Source: Flavobacterium sp. 123
GTDB lineage: Bacteria; Bacteroidota; Bacteroidia; Flavobacteriales; Flavobacteriaceae
Direction of reading: 5' to 3'
NCBI RefSeq assembly: GCF_003634825.1
Contig: NZ_RBXD01000001.1
Coordinates: 766,501-830,500, forward strand
Length of the DNA: 64,000 bases
Shown: positions 35,461-44,739 of the stretch, in pieces
Layout: each line of letters starts with the position of its first letter
How positions within the stretch are numbered: the stretch's first letter is position 1
Translations under genes and position numbers: made by a program
The notes under the pieces: generated by a model
What the model saw: only the letters and a program-made list of their open reading frames with translations
The model's database searches: none
What the model was told of the DNA's origin: nothing

Positions 35461-38400
35461 ATGTCATCATTCCCAAATAAAAAACATCTAAGAAAAATAT
35501 TTGATTCTGAAGATTTTAAACAAGAATTAAATAGCATTCTTTTATTTGTTTCGGAAATATGCGACATTCCATACGCTTATATAGCTTCCATTGAAAATGA
35601 GCTTGAAATACTTAAGAATAGTATTGGATTAGATTTTACAACTATTCCTAAAAATATTCAGGAGTTAAATAAAAATGTGATTCAACAAAACAAGTCATAT
35701 GTTGTTTCGAATATAAACAAAGATTCAAAAATTTCATCTGATTTTTCAGCAGCTGAAAACTTCCCAATAGCATTTTATGCTGGCTTTCCTTTATATTTTG
35801 ATGTCAATACAATTGTTGGAATTGTCTCTGTAATGGACACAAAACCTAGAGAATTATCTGACACACAATTAAAAACATTATCACACGCAACAAAGCAAAT
35901 TGAATCACTGCTAAACATTTACATCAAAAATAAAGAATTACAAAAAATAGCGAAGCAAAAAGAAAGTCAATTTCAACTGTTTCTAGATAATTCAAAAGAA
36001 ATTGTTTACGAAGTTAATTTGGACGGCAAAATTGAGTATGTTTCAAAAAGCTGGAAAAATTTTCTAGGACATGAGGTTGAGGAAGTTATAGGGAAAAATA
36101 ATGGTGATTTTATTCATCCAGAAGACTTTGACAATTGTGTTGCTTTTTTAGAAAAAGTTGCTGCAGGAGAAAAGACAGACGAAGAAATTGTTTTCAGAAT
36201 AAAGCATAAAGAGGGTCATTATTTATGGCACGCTTCAAGTTTAAAATTAATACAAAAAGAAGACGGAGAACCTTTTTATATTGGTAACTGTAGAGATATT
36301 ACTGAATATATAAAAGCAAGACAGGAAGTATTAAAACAAAAACAATTTTACGAAAAAATATTAGATCGACTTCCTACCGATGTAGCTGTTTTTAATAGTA
36401 ATCATAAATATATTTATTTGAATCGTGCAGCAATAAAAAATGATGCACTTCGGAAATTTATTATTGGCAAGGATGATTTTGAATATGCAAATCATACCGG
36501 AAGAGATGATACATTTGCAAAAAGTAGACGAGAAAGATTCAACCAAGCTTTAGACTCTAAAGACGTTATAGAATGGGTTGATGAGATTGCTCGACAAGAT
36601 CATGAAATTGCCTACTTTACTCGTAAATTTGCTCCTGTTTTTAATGAAATTGACGAATCACTCGAAATGATGATTGGTTTTGGGGTAGACATAACAGATA
36701 GTAAGAAAATACAAGAAGAAATTTTAAGAAGTAGACAACTTACTAATAGTATTATTCAAAATGTTGCCGTTGGGATTTTAGTTCAAGGACCCAATTCTGA
36801 AATCCTTGAAAACAACAAAGCTGCTTGCGAAATGTTAGGTCTGACTGAAGACCAACTATTAGGTAAAACTTCATTTGATCCACATTGGAAAGTTATTCAT
36901 TTAGATGGCAGCGAATTTAAATCAGAAGAACATCCTGTACCACAAGCCATAAAAAAATTAAAACCTATAAATAATATTGTAATGGGTGTTCACCGCCCAC
37001 TATTAAACGATTTAGTTTGGTTATTAGTTGATGCCATACCCGTATTTGGAAAATCTGGAGAATTACTGTATGTTATTTGTTCTTTCAATGATATAACAGC
37101 GCAAAAAAATGCAGAAGACGATTTAAAAATAAGTAACGAACGATTTAGTTATTCTAGTAAAGCAACTTCAGATGCCATTTGGGATTGGAATATGATTACT
37201 GATAAAATATATGTTGGTGAGAGCTATAGTTTAATTTTTGGACACCAATTCGAAAATAACATTATAACTGCATTAGAATGTGAAAATTTTGTTCACCCAG
37301 AAGACAGAGCATCCTATTTTGAAAAAATTGACAAAGCAATTGAAGGCATTGATTACAAATGGTTTGACGAATATCGTTATTTAAAATCAGATGGTTCATA
37401 CGCCTATGTCAACGACAAAGCAATTATTATAAGGAATGACGAAGGCAAGGCAATCCGAATGATTGGCGCAATGCAAGACATTACTACCGAAAGAAAACTT
37501 AAAGATCAATTGCAACAAAGCGAAGAACAGTTCAAAGGAGCTTTTGAAAACTCTGCGGTAGGAATGGCCTTAGTAAACACCGAAGGTTTCTACAAAGAAG
37601 TTAATGACCGCCTTTCCGATATGTTTGGTTATTCAAATCAAGAGATGAAATCTATGACATTTCAAGAAATCACTCATAATGAAGACTTAGAAATTGATTT
37701 AGATTACAAAGATCAATTAGACTCAGGAAAAATATCTAATTTCAGCTCAGAAAAAAGATTTATTCATAAAAATAAATCTATAGTATGGGTTCATATGTCG
37801 GTTTCATTAGCCAAAAACAATAAAAATGAAATTATCCATTACATTGTTCAAATAATTGACATCAGTAATAGAAAAAAAGTCGAAGAGGAAAATAAACTGT
37901 TGGTCGAAGAGAACAACCGAAATAAAACAATACAGCTTAATGAAGCTAAAAACATGTACCGTCTTTTAGCGGACAACACGATTGATTTAATCTGTTTACA
38001 TAATTTAGACACCAGCTTCCAGTATGTTTCACCATCCGTACAAAGGCTTCTAGGGTACAATCCTGAAGAATTGTTAGGAAAATCTCCATTAGAATATGTT
38101 CACCCAGATGAGATTGCTACATTAGAAAAAGAGTTTTACGATTTCATAAATGAATATAAAGAAGAGGCTATTGAGCTTAAATTTAAAACCAAAGATGAAA
38201 ATTATATTCTACTGGAAATCAAAGCTACCATAGTTAAAGAAAATGGAATTACAATAGGATTTCAATCTCATGCACGGGATATTACCCAACGAAAAGAAGC
38301 AGAAGATGCCATTGAGAAAACCTTAATGCAAGAACGTGAATTAAATGAATTACGAACAAATTTAGTATCAACTATTTCACATGAGTTTAGAACTCCTATG

Positions 38401-39039
38401 ACCACTATACGTACTAGTGCGGAGTTGATAACCATGTATATAGAAGGTCATAATTTTGCAAATTCGCCTCAATTACAAAAAAGAATAAATATAATAACTG
38501 AAGAAATAGATCGAATAGTTGAGCTAATGAATGCGGTGTTAACTATTTCAAAAGAAGATTCTGGAAAAACAAATTTCAATCCCGTTGTACTTGATGTAAA
38601 ACAAGTTTGCCAAGAAGTTATTGAAGCAAATTACAACAATGATTTACAGGAAAGAAAAGTTACATTTTCTGCTGAAGGAGACGCTTTTATGGTTTTTGCA
38701 GATAAAAATCTGATACAATACTCGCTTTTAAATTTACTGAATAATGCTTTTAAATATTCCGAAGATTTAGAGGACGTCTATTTAAACGTTATTTCAAATC
38801 GTGATGAAATAGAAATTCAAATAATTGATTTTGGTATTGGAATCCCCGAAAAAGATCATCCAAAACTTTTCAATACTTTTTTTAGAGCAAGTAATACAAA
38901 TGGAATCCAAGGAACTGGTTTAGGTCTTTACATTGTAAAAACATTTACCGAAAAAAATTCTGGAACGATACAATTAGAAAGTCAACTAGGAAAAGGAACT
39001 ACAGTTAAACTACAATTCCCATTATATAAAGTAAAATAA
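35461..39039 (+). CDS. hybrid-free sensor histidine kinase with GAF and six PAS domains
   Basis: This large soluble sensor kinase has 1192 residues. A GAF domain (about 10-160) is followed by six PAS/PAC units spanning about 165-960. Each ends in a DIT/DIS-type PAC motif (NCRDITEY, GVDITDSK, FNDITAQ, MQDITTE, IIDISNR, ARDITQR). The HisKA phospho-acceptor is His974 in TISHEFRTPM. The HATPase domain follows with N-box LNNAFKYS, DFGIGIPEKD and GTGLGLYIVK. No transmembrane segment or signal peptide is present, so it senses something in the cytoplasm. The start at 35461 is preferred over an upstream TTG (35431). A lone receiver gene begins one base after its stop. The stimulus is unknown. Confidence 0.93.
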   Translation: MSSFPNKKHLRKIFDSEDFKQELNSILLFVSEICDIPYAYIASIENELEILKNSIGLDFTTIPKNIQELNKNVIQQNKSYVVSNINKDSKISSDFSAAENFPIAFYAGFPLYFDVNTIVGIVSVMDTKPRELSDTQLKTLSHATKQIESLLNIYIKNKELQKIAKQKESQFQLFLDNSKEIVYEVNLDGKIEYVSKSWKNFLGHEVEEVIGKNNGDFIHPEDFDNCVAFLEKVAAGEKTDEEIVFRIKHKEGHYLWHASSLKLIQKEDGEPFYIGNCRDITEYIKARQEVLKQKQFYEKILDRLPTDVAVFNSNHKYIYLNRAAIKNDALRKFIIGKDDFEYANHTGRDDTFAKSRRERFNQALDSKDVIEWVDEIARQDHEIAYFTRKFAPVFNEIDESLEMMIGFGVDITDSKKIQEEILRSRQLTNSIIQNVAVGILVQGPNSEILENNKAACEMLGLTEDQLLGKTSFDPHWKVIHLDGSEFKSEEHPVPQAIKKLKPINNIVMGVHRPLLNDLVWLLVDAIPVFGKSGELLYVICSFNDITAQKNAEDDLKISNERFSYSSKATSDAIWDWNMITDKIYVGESYSLIFGHQFENNIITALECENFVHPEDRASYFEKIDKAIEGIDYKWFDEYRYLKSDGSYAYVNDKAIIIRNDEGKAIRMIGAMQDITTERKLKDQLQQSEEQFKGAFENSAVGMALVNTEGFYKEVNDRLSDMFGYSNQEMKSMTFQEITHNEDLEIDLDYKDQLDSGKISNFSSEKRFIHKNKSIVWVHMSVSLAKNNKNEIIHYIVQIIDISNRKKVEEENKLLVEENNRNKTIQLNEAKNMYRLLADNTIDLICLHNLDTSFQYVSPSVQRLLGYNPEELLGKSPLEYVHPDEIATLEKEFYDFINEYKEEAIELKFKTKDENYILLEIKATIVKENGITIGFQSHARDITQRKEAEDAIEKTLMQERELNELRTNLVSTISHEFRTPMTTIRTSAELITMYIEGHNFANSPQLQKRINIITEEIDRIVELMNAVLTISKEDSGKTNFNPVVLDVKQVCQEVIEANYNNDLQERKVTFSAEGDAFMVFADKNLIQYSLLNLLNNAFKYSEDLEDVYLNVISNRDEIEIQIIDFGIGIPEKDHPKLFNTFFRASNTNGIQGTGLGLYIVKTFTEKNSGTIQLESQLGKGTTVKLQFPLYKVK

Positions 39040-39040
39040 A

Positions 39041-39409
39041 ATGTCAAAAATATTGATTATTGACGACGAGATAAAATTAAGAGAAACTATTGCTGAATTG
39101 TTTTCGCTTATTAATTATCAAGTCTTTGAAGCTCAAGATGGCTCAGAAGGTTTAGAAAAAGTACAAGAACACAAACCGGATTTAATTATTTGTGATGTTA
39201 TGATGCCAAAATTAGATGGCTATGGATTCTTAGCAGAACATCAAAAATCAAATCATTCGAATATACCGGTATTATTACTTAGTGCTAAAATTGAGGAAAT
39301 TGATGAAAAAACTGGTTTTAGTTTAGGAGCTAAAGGATATTTAAGAAAACCTTTTGTATTCAAAGAGCTAAAAGAAATTGTAGATTTTCATTTAAGGGAA
39401 AAAATTTGA
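39041..39409 (+). CDS. single-domain response regulator (receiver only)
   Basis: The 122-residue CheY-like receiver has acidic residues D8-D9, phospho-acceptor Asp52 (LIICDVMMPKLDG), the Ser/Thr switch in LLLSAK and the conserved Lys103 (YLRKPF). There is no output domain, so it must act through protein contact or a phosphorelay. It is directly coupled to the six-PAS kinase gene, its likely phosphodonor. Its sequence closely parallels the receiver half of the protein starting at 43615 (both have DDE-K-RETI-EL and AQDG-E-LE). Confidence 0.93.
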   Translation: MSKILIIDDEIKLRETIAELFSLINYQVFEAQDGSEGLEKVQEHKPDLIICDVMMPKLDGYGFLAEHQKSNHSNIPVLLLSAKIEEIDEKTGFSLGAKGYLRKPFVFKELKEIVDFHLREKI

Positions 39410-39454
39410 TATAAAAATCAAATCTAATATTCAAAACGCAGGTCTATCAATTAT

Positions 39455-39937
39455 TTAAGCTAAACACTTACTTAAGTAATCATACCTTTCTTTAGCATTG
39501 CTGAATTGGGTCATTGTAGTATTTGTTTTGAACATAGAAACAAACGATTGTGCACAACTAAGATTTTGCTTAGATATACTAAATTCATTAAAACAATAAT
39601 TATTTTTATTTATTAAAAGTCGATATGAATAATGCTTTATTGAAAACGAAGCTATAACAGCTAAAACAATTAATATTAAAAAAATATCATTATATCGATT
39701 ATCTGCATTGTAAGAAGATAGAAGTGGAAAATTAATCGTAAAGGCAGTTACCAAAACAAGAATATTAGGAATCAAATTTCTTCTTTTAATAATTCTTGCA
39801 TTTGAAATTTTATTCAAATTCAAGCGTATTTCTTCTCCTTTGTTCTGAATAGTGATTTTTGAATCTACAATGGTAAAAAAGGATTTTACATTGCGGTCTT
39901 TTTTAAATTTATCTGTAAAAAAAACACTAAGACCCAT
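39455..39937 (-). CDS. small membrane protein of unknown function
   Basis: I do not recognise this 160-residue protein as a named family. It has a soluble N-terminal part of about 50 residues with beta-strand character (KSFFTIVDSKITIQNKGEEIRLNLNKISNARII). Two hydrophobic segments follow (about 55-72 and 85-100) and then a second beta-rich stretch (SYRLLINKNNYCFNEFSI). That layout resembles PH-like bacterial membrane proteins. It is encoded on the strand opposite to the flanking kinase genes. A long inverted repeat lies upstream of its start. Confidence 0.6.
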   Translation of the reverse strand: MGLSVFFTDKFKKDRNVKSFFTIVDSKITIQNKGEEIRLNLNKISNARIIKRRNLIPNILVLVTAFTINFPLLSSYNADNRYNDIFLILIVLAVIASFSIKHYSYRLLINKNNYCFNEFSISKQNLSCAQSFVSMFKTNTTMTQFSNAKERYDYLSKCLA

Positions 39938-40200
39938 ACTTTAGAAGTTTTGTTGATTAAAAACATCTTACCAAAAACAGCTTACTTTAACTAAATGTAA
40001 TCATAAATTCATTGCCCCCAATAAATTTTCTGAGTAAGCTGTTTGGTAAGAAAGATTCCAAATCTAATACAAATTTAGATTTTGATTTTTAATCTAAAGC
40101 GTTTTAATCGATAGGTTAAAAAAAAATACTTATAATTTAATTTTAGACTTTTAGACTTAAAAAAAGTAAATGATTGTCCTCTTATACTATAGAGTCGTAT
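39938..40200. other. non-coding stretch with a long inverted repeat
   Basis: Apart from the inverted repeat (39967-40050), this AT-rich DNA has a short TTTAGATT...AATCTAAA hairpin near 40075-40097 and a TTTTAGAC direct repeat at about 40141-40157. The matching stretch on the other side of the small gene (40351-40602) shows no gene or clear element. Confidence 0.55.
39967..40050. repeat. long near-perfect inverted repeat
   Basis: CTTACCAAAAACAGCTTACT (39967-39986) matches the reverse complement of AGTAAGCTGTTTGGTAAG (40033-40050), except for two extra A's. The loop is 46 nt. There is no T-run, so it is not a simple terminator. It could be a structured leader or small RNA, or the ends of a tiny mobile element. 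Confidence 0.75.
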
Positions 40201-40350
40201 CTAATTCATGAAGATATAGATCCCTAAAAAAACTAAAAAAAAGAAAGCTAGAAGAACTAATGTTCTATTAAAATCAACTCTTGCTTTTTCTTCATAATTC
40301 AATAAATGATCTAATCTATCCCATACATCTTCTGAAGGCCGTATTTTCAT
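40201..40350 (-). CDS. 49-residue membrane protein with anti-sigma-like N-terminal motif
   Basis: A short frame runs from ATG at 40350 to TAG at 40201. The product starts MKIRPSEDVWDRLDHLLNYE, continues with a charged linker (EKARVDFNR) and ends in one hydrophobic helix (TLVLLAFFFLVFLGIYIF). The PSxxxWDRLDxxL motif is nearly the same as in the anti-sigma-like protein at 45808-46473 (KPSDAAWDRLDAML), which also precedes a transmembrane helix. It therefore looks like a stand-alone mini anti-sigma module or a remnant of one. It lies between a membrane protein gene and an AraC-type regulator gene, all on the minus strand. Confidence 0.7.
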   Translation of the reverse strand: MKIRPSEDVWDRLDHLLNYEEKARVDFNRTLVLLAFFFLVFLGIYIFMN

Positions 40351-40602
40351 TTTATCAATATATTTTGTCAAACATTAAAGCCGATACAACATATTATTAT
40401 ATCACCTAAACAAAATAAATTAATAGAAAAACAATTCTAAGTAATTTGATTGATAATTTAAAAAAGATTGATGCAGATTAAAATTTTATTAAAAGTAGAA
40501 GCAACTTCAAAATAATATATTAGAAATATATTCGTACGCAAATCAAAAAATATTGAAGAATTTACTTGATTTGTTGAAATTCACATAGAATTATCAGGTA
40601 AT

Positions 40603-41370
40603 TTATTTTTTCACCTGAATGGTTTTAACATAATCTCGAGGTGTCATATTTACGTATGCTTTAAAACTTGTTGAAAAGTAAGAAAAAGAACTAAAGCCCG
40701 TTTCGTCAGATAAAAACTGAATATTTCTTTCACCAAGGTTTATTAATTTTATAGCATATTGTATTTTAAACTCTCTTATATATTGACTCGTGTTCTTATT
40801 TACGAGTTTTCTGATCCTTTTATCTAAAGTTGACTTGCTAATAAAAAGTTTATTTGACAAGTCATCTATATCTACTTTTGATTTTAAATTTTTAAGCAAA
40901 TGCTCATCAACAGAAGAAAGAAAATCTTTTTCGGATAATTTTATTGTAACTTTTGAGAACGGATCTGGCTTATATTTCTTCTCAATATTTGCTCTAAAAT
41001 CTAATAGATTATTGATTTTAAGTATCAGTTCTTTAACCTTGAAAGGCTTCATTATATAGTCATTGACGCCGTTTTCTAACTGTCTATATTTTACTTCATC
41101 ATCAATATTAGCTGTAATTATAATAAAAGGAATTGTATCAAGTTTACTATTTTTTCTAACATTCAAGTACAATTCTTCTCCATTCATAAGCGGCATCATC
41201 AAATCACTTATGACAATGTCAGGAATATGAATTTTTAGATAAATAAGTGCCTCAACACCGTCTTGAAACCAACTTACGCTAAAATCATTTAAGATCAATA
41301 ATTCTGATATTGAATTCCCTAATGCAATATCATCTTCAATTAATACTATTTTCTTTTTTTGACTTCTCAT
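40603..41370 (-). CDS. response regulator with AraC-type DNA-binding domain
   Basis: The 255-residue protein has a receiver domain (residues 6-125, phospho-acceptor Asp56 in VISDLMMPLMNG, Lys108 in YIMKPF). A linker leads to an AraC helix-turn-helix (about 150-252) with KLFISKSTLDKRIRKLVNKNTSQYIREFKIQYA and GFSSFSYFSTSFKAYVNMTPRDY. It is the only DNA-binding output protein in this signalling island, so it is the best candidate for the final target of the flanking kinases. It is divergent from the 669-residue kinase gene across 248 bp. Confidence 0.92.
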   Translation of the reverse strand: MRSQKKKIVLIEDDIALGNSISELLILNDFSVSWFQDGVEALIYLKIHIPDIVISDLMMPLMNGEELYLNVRKNSKLDTIPFIIITANIDDEVKYRQLENGVNDYIMKPFKVKELILKINNLLDFRANIEKKYKPDPFSKVTIKLSEKDFLSSVDEHLLKNLKSKVDIDDLSNKLFISKSTLDKRIRKLVNKNTSQYIREFKIQYAIKLINLGERNIQFLSDETGFSSFSYFSTSFKAYVNMTPRDYVKTIQVKK

Positions 41371-41618
41371 CGTACTAAATTAGTTCTTTTTATTTAAATT
41401 ATAATTATTAATTTTCAAATTATCAGTAATATTAATAAAAAAAAATCGAATTATAAATACATTTATCAGTTGACTTTATGCAAATAAAAAAACATTACCT
41501 TCTATCATTAATAATTATTAGATTTATCTAATTAAACACTTCGCCATTTTATCTGTTTAAAAAATTGCTATGTTGTTTAATTACAGCTATTTAAAGAAAT
41601 TAAAACAATTAATTCCCA

Positions 41619-43628
41619 ATGCAGAATCTTTTATTAAGCATTTCAAAAGCAAATAATCACCTTTTAAAAGAGCAATCAATTGATAATGCTTTGAATTTTT
41701 GCATTACTGATATTGGCAAAGGGCAAGACATTGACAGATGCTACATTTTTAAAAATGAAACCGAAAATGGCATTTTAAAACTATATTACACTCACGAATG
41801 GTGCAATGACGATGTTACACCTTACATAGGCAGCCCGGAACTCAACGGACTCCCTTACGATGTGTTTCCAGGACTCTTTGAAACTCTCTCTAAAGACGAA
41901 TCAATACATGGGTTAGTGAGGGAAAGTGATAACGATTTCTTCCGAGAAACCATGGAAATGCAAGACATAAAATCCTATTTATTCACCCCTATTTTTTCAA
42001 ACAATAAATTTTGGGGATGGATTGGATATGATGATTGTAAAACTGAAAGAAGATGGACAGAAGAGGAAGTATATGCTTTGCATTCCATTGCTAAAAATAT
42101 TGGCATAAGGCTTAATCAAGACAAAATTATAGCAAAATTAGAATCCACTTTAGAAAAATTTAATTTCTATATGGAAGGTTCGAAACAGGCTATGTGGGAA
42201 TGGAATCTTGAAACAGATATAACTACATTTTCCTATAATTGGGCAGGAATACTTGGGTATAAAGAAAATGAGATAATTCAGAATCTAGAATTTTGGAAAA
42301 AAAGTATCTATCCCGGAGACTTGGTTCAAATTGAGACAAAATTAAAAAATTATATAGAAGGAAAATCAGATATTTACAAAGGAACTACAAGAATGATCCA
42401 CAAAGACGGGCACCTTGTATGGATAAAATATTCTGGTTTAATTCGGAAAAATAAAGATGGTAAACCAATTAAAATCATTGGAACATACATCGATATTAGC
42501 GAAATTAAAGAGGCTGAAAATCAACTAGAACTTTCTGAAGAGAAATTTAGATTTATTGCAGAAAACACCACTGATTTGATTTGCCAACATTCAATAGATT
42601 TGAACTATACTTACGTATCCTCGTCATGTGAAGAAATAATTGGATACAAGCCCGAAGAATTATTAAACAAAAAACCGCTTGAATTCATTCACCCCGATGA
42701 CATAGAATTAGTTAAAAATCACCATGACAATTTAATTAAACATTCTAAAAACCCTATTGTAACTTTTAGATACAGAAAAAAAGACGGAAGTTATATCTGG
42801 CTAGAAGCACAAATTAAACTAATCTTTGATAAAGAGAATAAAATTATTGGTATTCAAAGTTGCAATAGAGATATCAGCGAAAGAATAACAGCAGCCGAAG
42901 AAATGGAAACAGCTCTTTTAAAAGAACGAAAATTTAACGAATTAAAAGCAAAATTTGTGTCAATGGCTTCGCATCAATTTAGAACGCCTTTGACCGTTAT
43001 TTATTCTAATGCGGAACTTCTAGAAATGAAGGTTCAGAACATGGAAAATAAAATAACCAAAAGCATCAATTTAATTAGCGAAAGAATAAAAAGCGAAGTG
43101 GAACGAATGACTGAGCTAATGAATAACATTCTTGTTTTTGGAAAATATGAGCTCCAAGAAACCAAAAAAGACATTAAATCAATTGATTTTACTGACTTTA
43201 TCGAAAAACTAATTGAAACTTATTTCAACAATGAACCTGACGGCCGAAAAATTAAACTAAGTCTTGAGGGTACAAAGAAACATTTTTTAACGGATGAAAC
43301 TTTAATGCTCCATATTATAACAAATTTAATTAGTAATGCCTTCAAATATTCAGAAAACAAACCTGAACCTCAAATCACAATTAAATATTTGAGTACAGAA
43401 ATACAAATTGAAATTGAAGATCATGGAATTGGAATTCCAGAGAAAGATATTCAAAATTTATATACCTCTTTCTTTAGAGCAAAAAACACAAGCACAATAA
43501 AAGGTTCTGGGTTAGGATTAGTAATTGTCAAACAATTTACAGAATTCTTAAATGGTAGAATTACGTTGAATAGTAAGGAAAACATAGGAACAACAATAAT
43601 TTTAAATTTTCCTTATGAACAAGAATAG
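41619..43628 (+). CDS. sensor histidine kinase with GAF and two PAS domains
   Basis: The 669-residue soluble kinase has a GAF domain (about 1-165, with a Trp/Cys-containing core), PAS1 (about 180-300, ending YIDISE) and PAS2 (about 305-425, ending RDISER). HisKA follows with the phospho-acceptor His452 in MASHQFRTPLTVIY, then the HATPase domain with N-box ISNAFKYS, DHGIGIPEKD and GSGLGLVIVK. PAS2 plus the kinase core strongly resemble the last PAS plus kinase of the 1192-residue protein nearby (TTDLIC/TIDLIC, GYKPEELL/GYNPEELL, PLEFIHPDDI/PLEYVHPDEI). The two are probably paralogous. The gene overlaps the next gene by 14 bp. Confidence 0.93.
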   Translation: MQNLLLSISKANNHLLKEQSIDNALNFCITDIGKGQDIDRCYIFKNETENGILKLYYTHEWCNDDVTPYIGSPELNGLPYDVFPGLFETLSKDESIHGLVRESDNDFFRETMEMQDIKSYLFTPIFSNNKFWGWIGYDDCKTERRWTEEEVYALHSIAKNIGIRLNQDKIIAKLESTLEKFNFYMEGSKQAMWEWNLETDITTFSYNWAGILGYKENEIIQNLEFWKKSIYPGDLVQIETKLKNYIEGKSDIYKGTTRMIHKDGHLVWIKYSGLIRKNKDGKPIKIIGTYIDISEIKEAENQLELSEEKFRFIAENTTDLICQHSIDLNYTYVSSSCEEIIGYKPEELLNKKPLEFIHPDDIELVKNHHDNLIKHSKNPIVTFRYRKKDGSYIWLEAQIKLIFDKENKIIGIQSCNRDISERITAAEEMETALLKERKFNELKAKFVSMASHQFRTPLTVIYSNAELLEMKVQNMENKITKSINLISERIKSEVERMTELMNNILVFGKYELQETKKDIKSIDFTDFIEKLIETYFNNEPDGRKIKLSLEGTKKHFLTDETLMLHIITNLISNAFKYSENKPEPQITIKYLSTEIQIEIEDHGIGIPEKDIQNLYTSFFRAKNTSTIKGSGLGLVIVKQFTEFLNGRITLNSKENIGTTIILNFPYEQE

Positions 43629-44688
43629 AATTCTTCTGGTAGATGATGAGCTAAAAATTAGAGAAACTATTTCAGAGCTCTTGACACATAAAAACTACGA
43701 GGTTATATCAGCGCAGGATGGACATGAAGCATTAGAGATCCTCGAAAACTGGATCCCAGATTTAATCATTAGCGACATCTCGATGCCTGTTATGGATGGG
43801 TATTCATTTCATGAAATTATTAGGCAAAATAAATTTTTGGAAACTATTCCATTTATTTTTTTGACCGCAAAAAATGATAATAATGAAATGAGAGAATGCC
43901 TCCTTAATGGTGCTGATGATTTCATTTCAAAACCTTTTAAAGTCAGTGAACTAATACAAACCATAGAAACAAAAATAAATAGATTCAACAAGATTAAAAA
44001 TGCAAATAATACTTTTAACGTTACTAAAAATAATTTTTTAATCCACGAAATCAACACTCCACTTACTGGAATTTTAGGCTCTATAGATCTTTTGATTGAA
44101 AATGAAGATAATTTTAAAAAAAATGAAATTGCCTTATTTTATGATACTATAAAAACTTCTGGGGAAAGATTGAACAGAACTATGCAAAACTTAATTCTGT
44201 ATCAAAATTTAAAAAACAACACCATCAACTTTTCTGAAAATTCAAATTCTGAAATTCTTGAAACCTTTTTAAAAGTAAAAGATAAAATTTCAAAAGTTGA
44301 TGAGAGTGAAGCTAAAAGAATTCATTTCAATATTGATCCTTCTGATGTGAAAATACACCAAAATCATTTGTATTTTATCCTCTATGAATTAATTGATAAT
44401 GGATTAAAATTTTCACCAAATGACAAAACTGTTCTCGTTACTGGCTTGAAGTTTGACGAAAAATATTATGAATTAACTATATGTGACTCTGGAATAGGAT
44501 TTAGCGAAGATGAATTAAAAAAAATTGATGCAACAAAACAATTCAATCGCGAAGTAATGGAACAACAAGGATTAGGATTAGGTCTTTTTTTGAGTAAAAT
44601 AATTATCAAAAAAAAGAAAGGTGTTTTTAGTATTGTTTCAAAGCTAAATGAAGGCACTAAAATTTCTATTTTCTTACCTTTAAAATAA
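43615..44688 (+). CDS. receiver-histidine kinase fusion (REC-HisKA-HATPase)
   Basis: The 357-residue protein begins with a receiver (Asp54 in IISDISMPVMDG, Lys106 in FISKPF). It continues with a HisKA-like helix pair (candidate His144 in FLIHEINTPLTGIL) and an ATPase domain with YELIDNGLKFS, CDSGIGFSEDE and GLGLGLFLSK. It has no sensory domain of its own. It overlaps the upstream kinase gene and is likely phosphorylated by that kinase, making it a relay or modulating kinase. The receiver resembles the lone receiver at 39041. A bidirectional terminator overlaps the stop codon. Confidence 0.9.
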   Translation: MNKNRILLVDDELKIRETISELLTHKNYEVISAQDGHEALEILENWIPDLIISDISMPVMDGYSFHEIIRQNKFLETIPFIFLTAKNDNNEMRECLLNGADDFISKPFKVSELIQTIETKINRFNKIKNANNTFNVTKNNFLIHEINTPLTGILGSIDLLIENEDNFKKNEIALFYDTIKTSGERLNRTMQNLILYQNLKNNTINFSENSNSEILETFLKVKDKISKVDESEAKRIHFNIDPSDVKIHQNHLYFILYELIDNGLKFSPNDKTVLVTGLKFDEKYYELTICDSGIGFSEDELKKIDATKQFNREVMEQQGLGLGLFLSKIIIKKKKGVFSIVSKLNEGTKISIFLPLK

Positions 44689-44716
44689 AAAAGCAATTTT
44701 TTCAAATTGCTTTTTT
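44687..44716. terminator. bidirectional terminator
   Basis: AAAAAAGCAATTT pairs with AAATTGCTTTTTT around a TTTC loop, between the convergent receiver-kinase and outer membrane protein genes. Confidence 0.85.
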
Positions 44717-44739
44717 AAATAAACGACTTCAAACCATTT

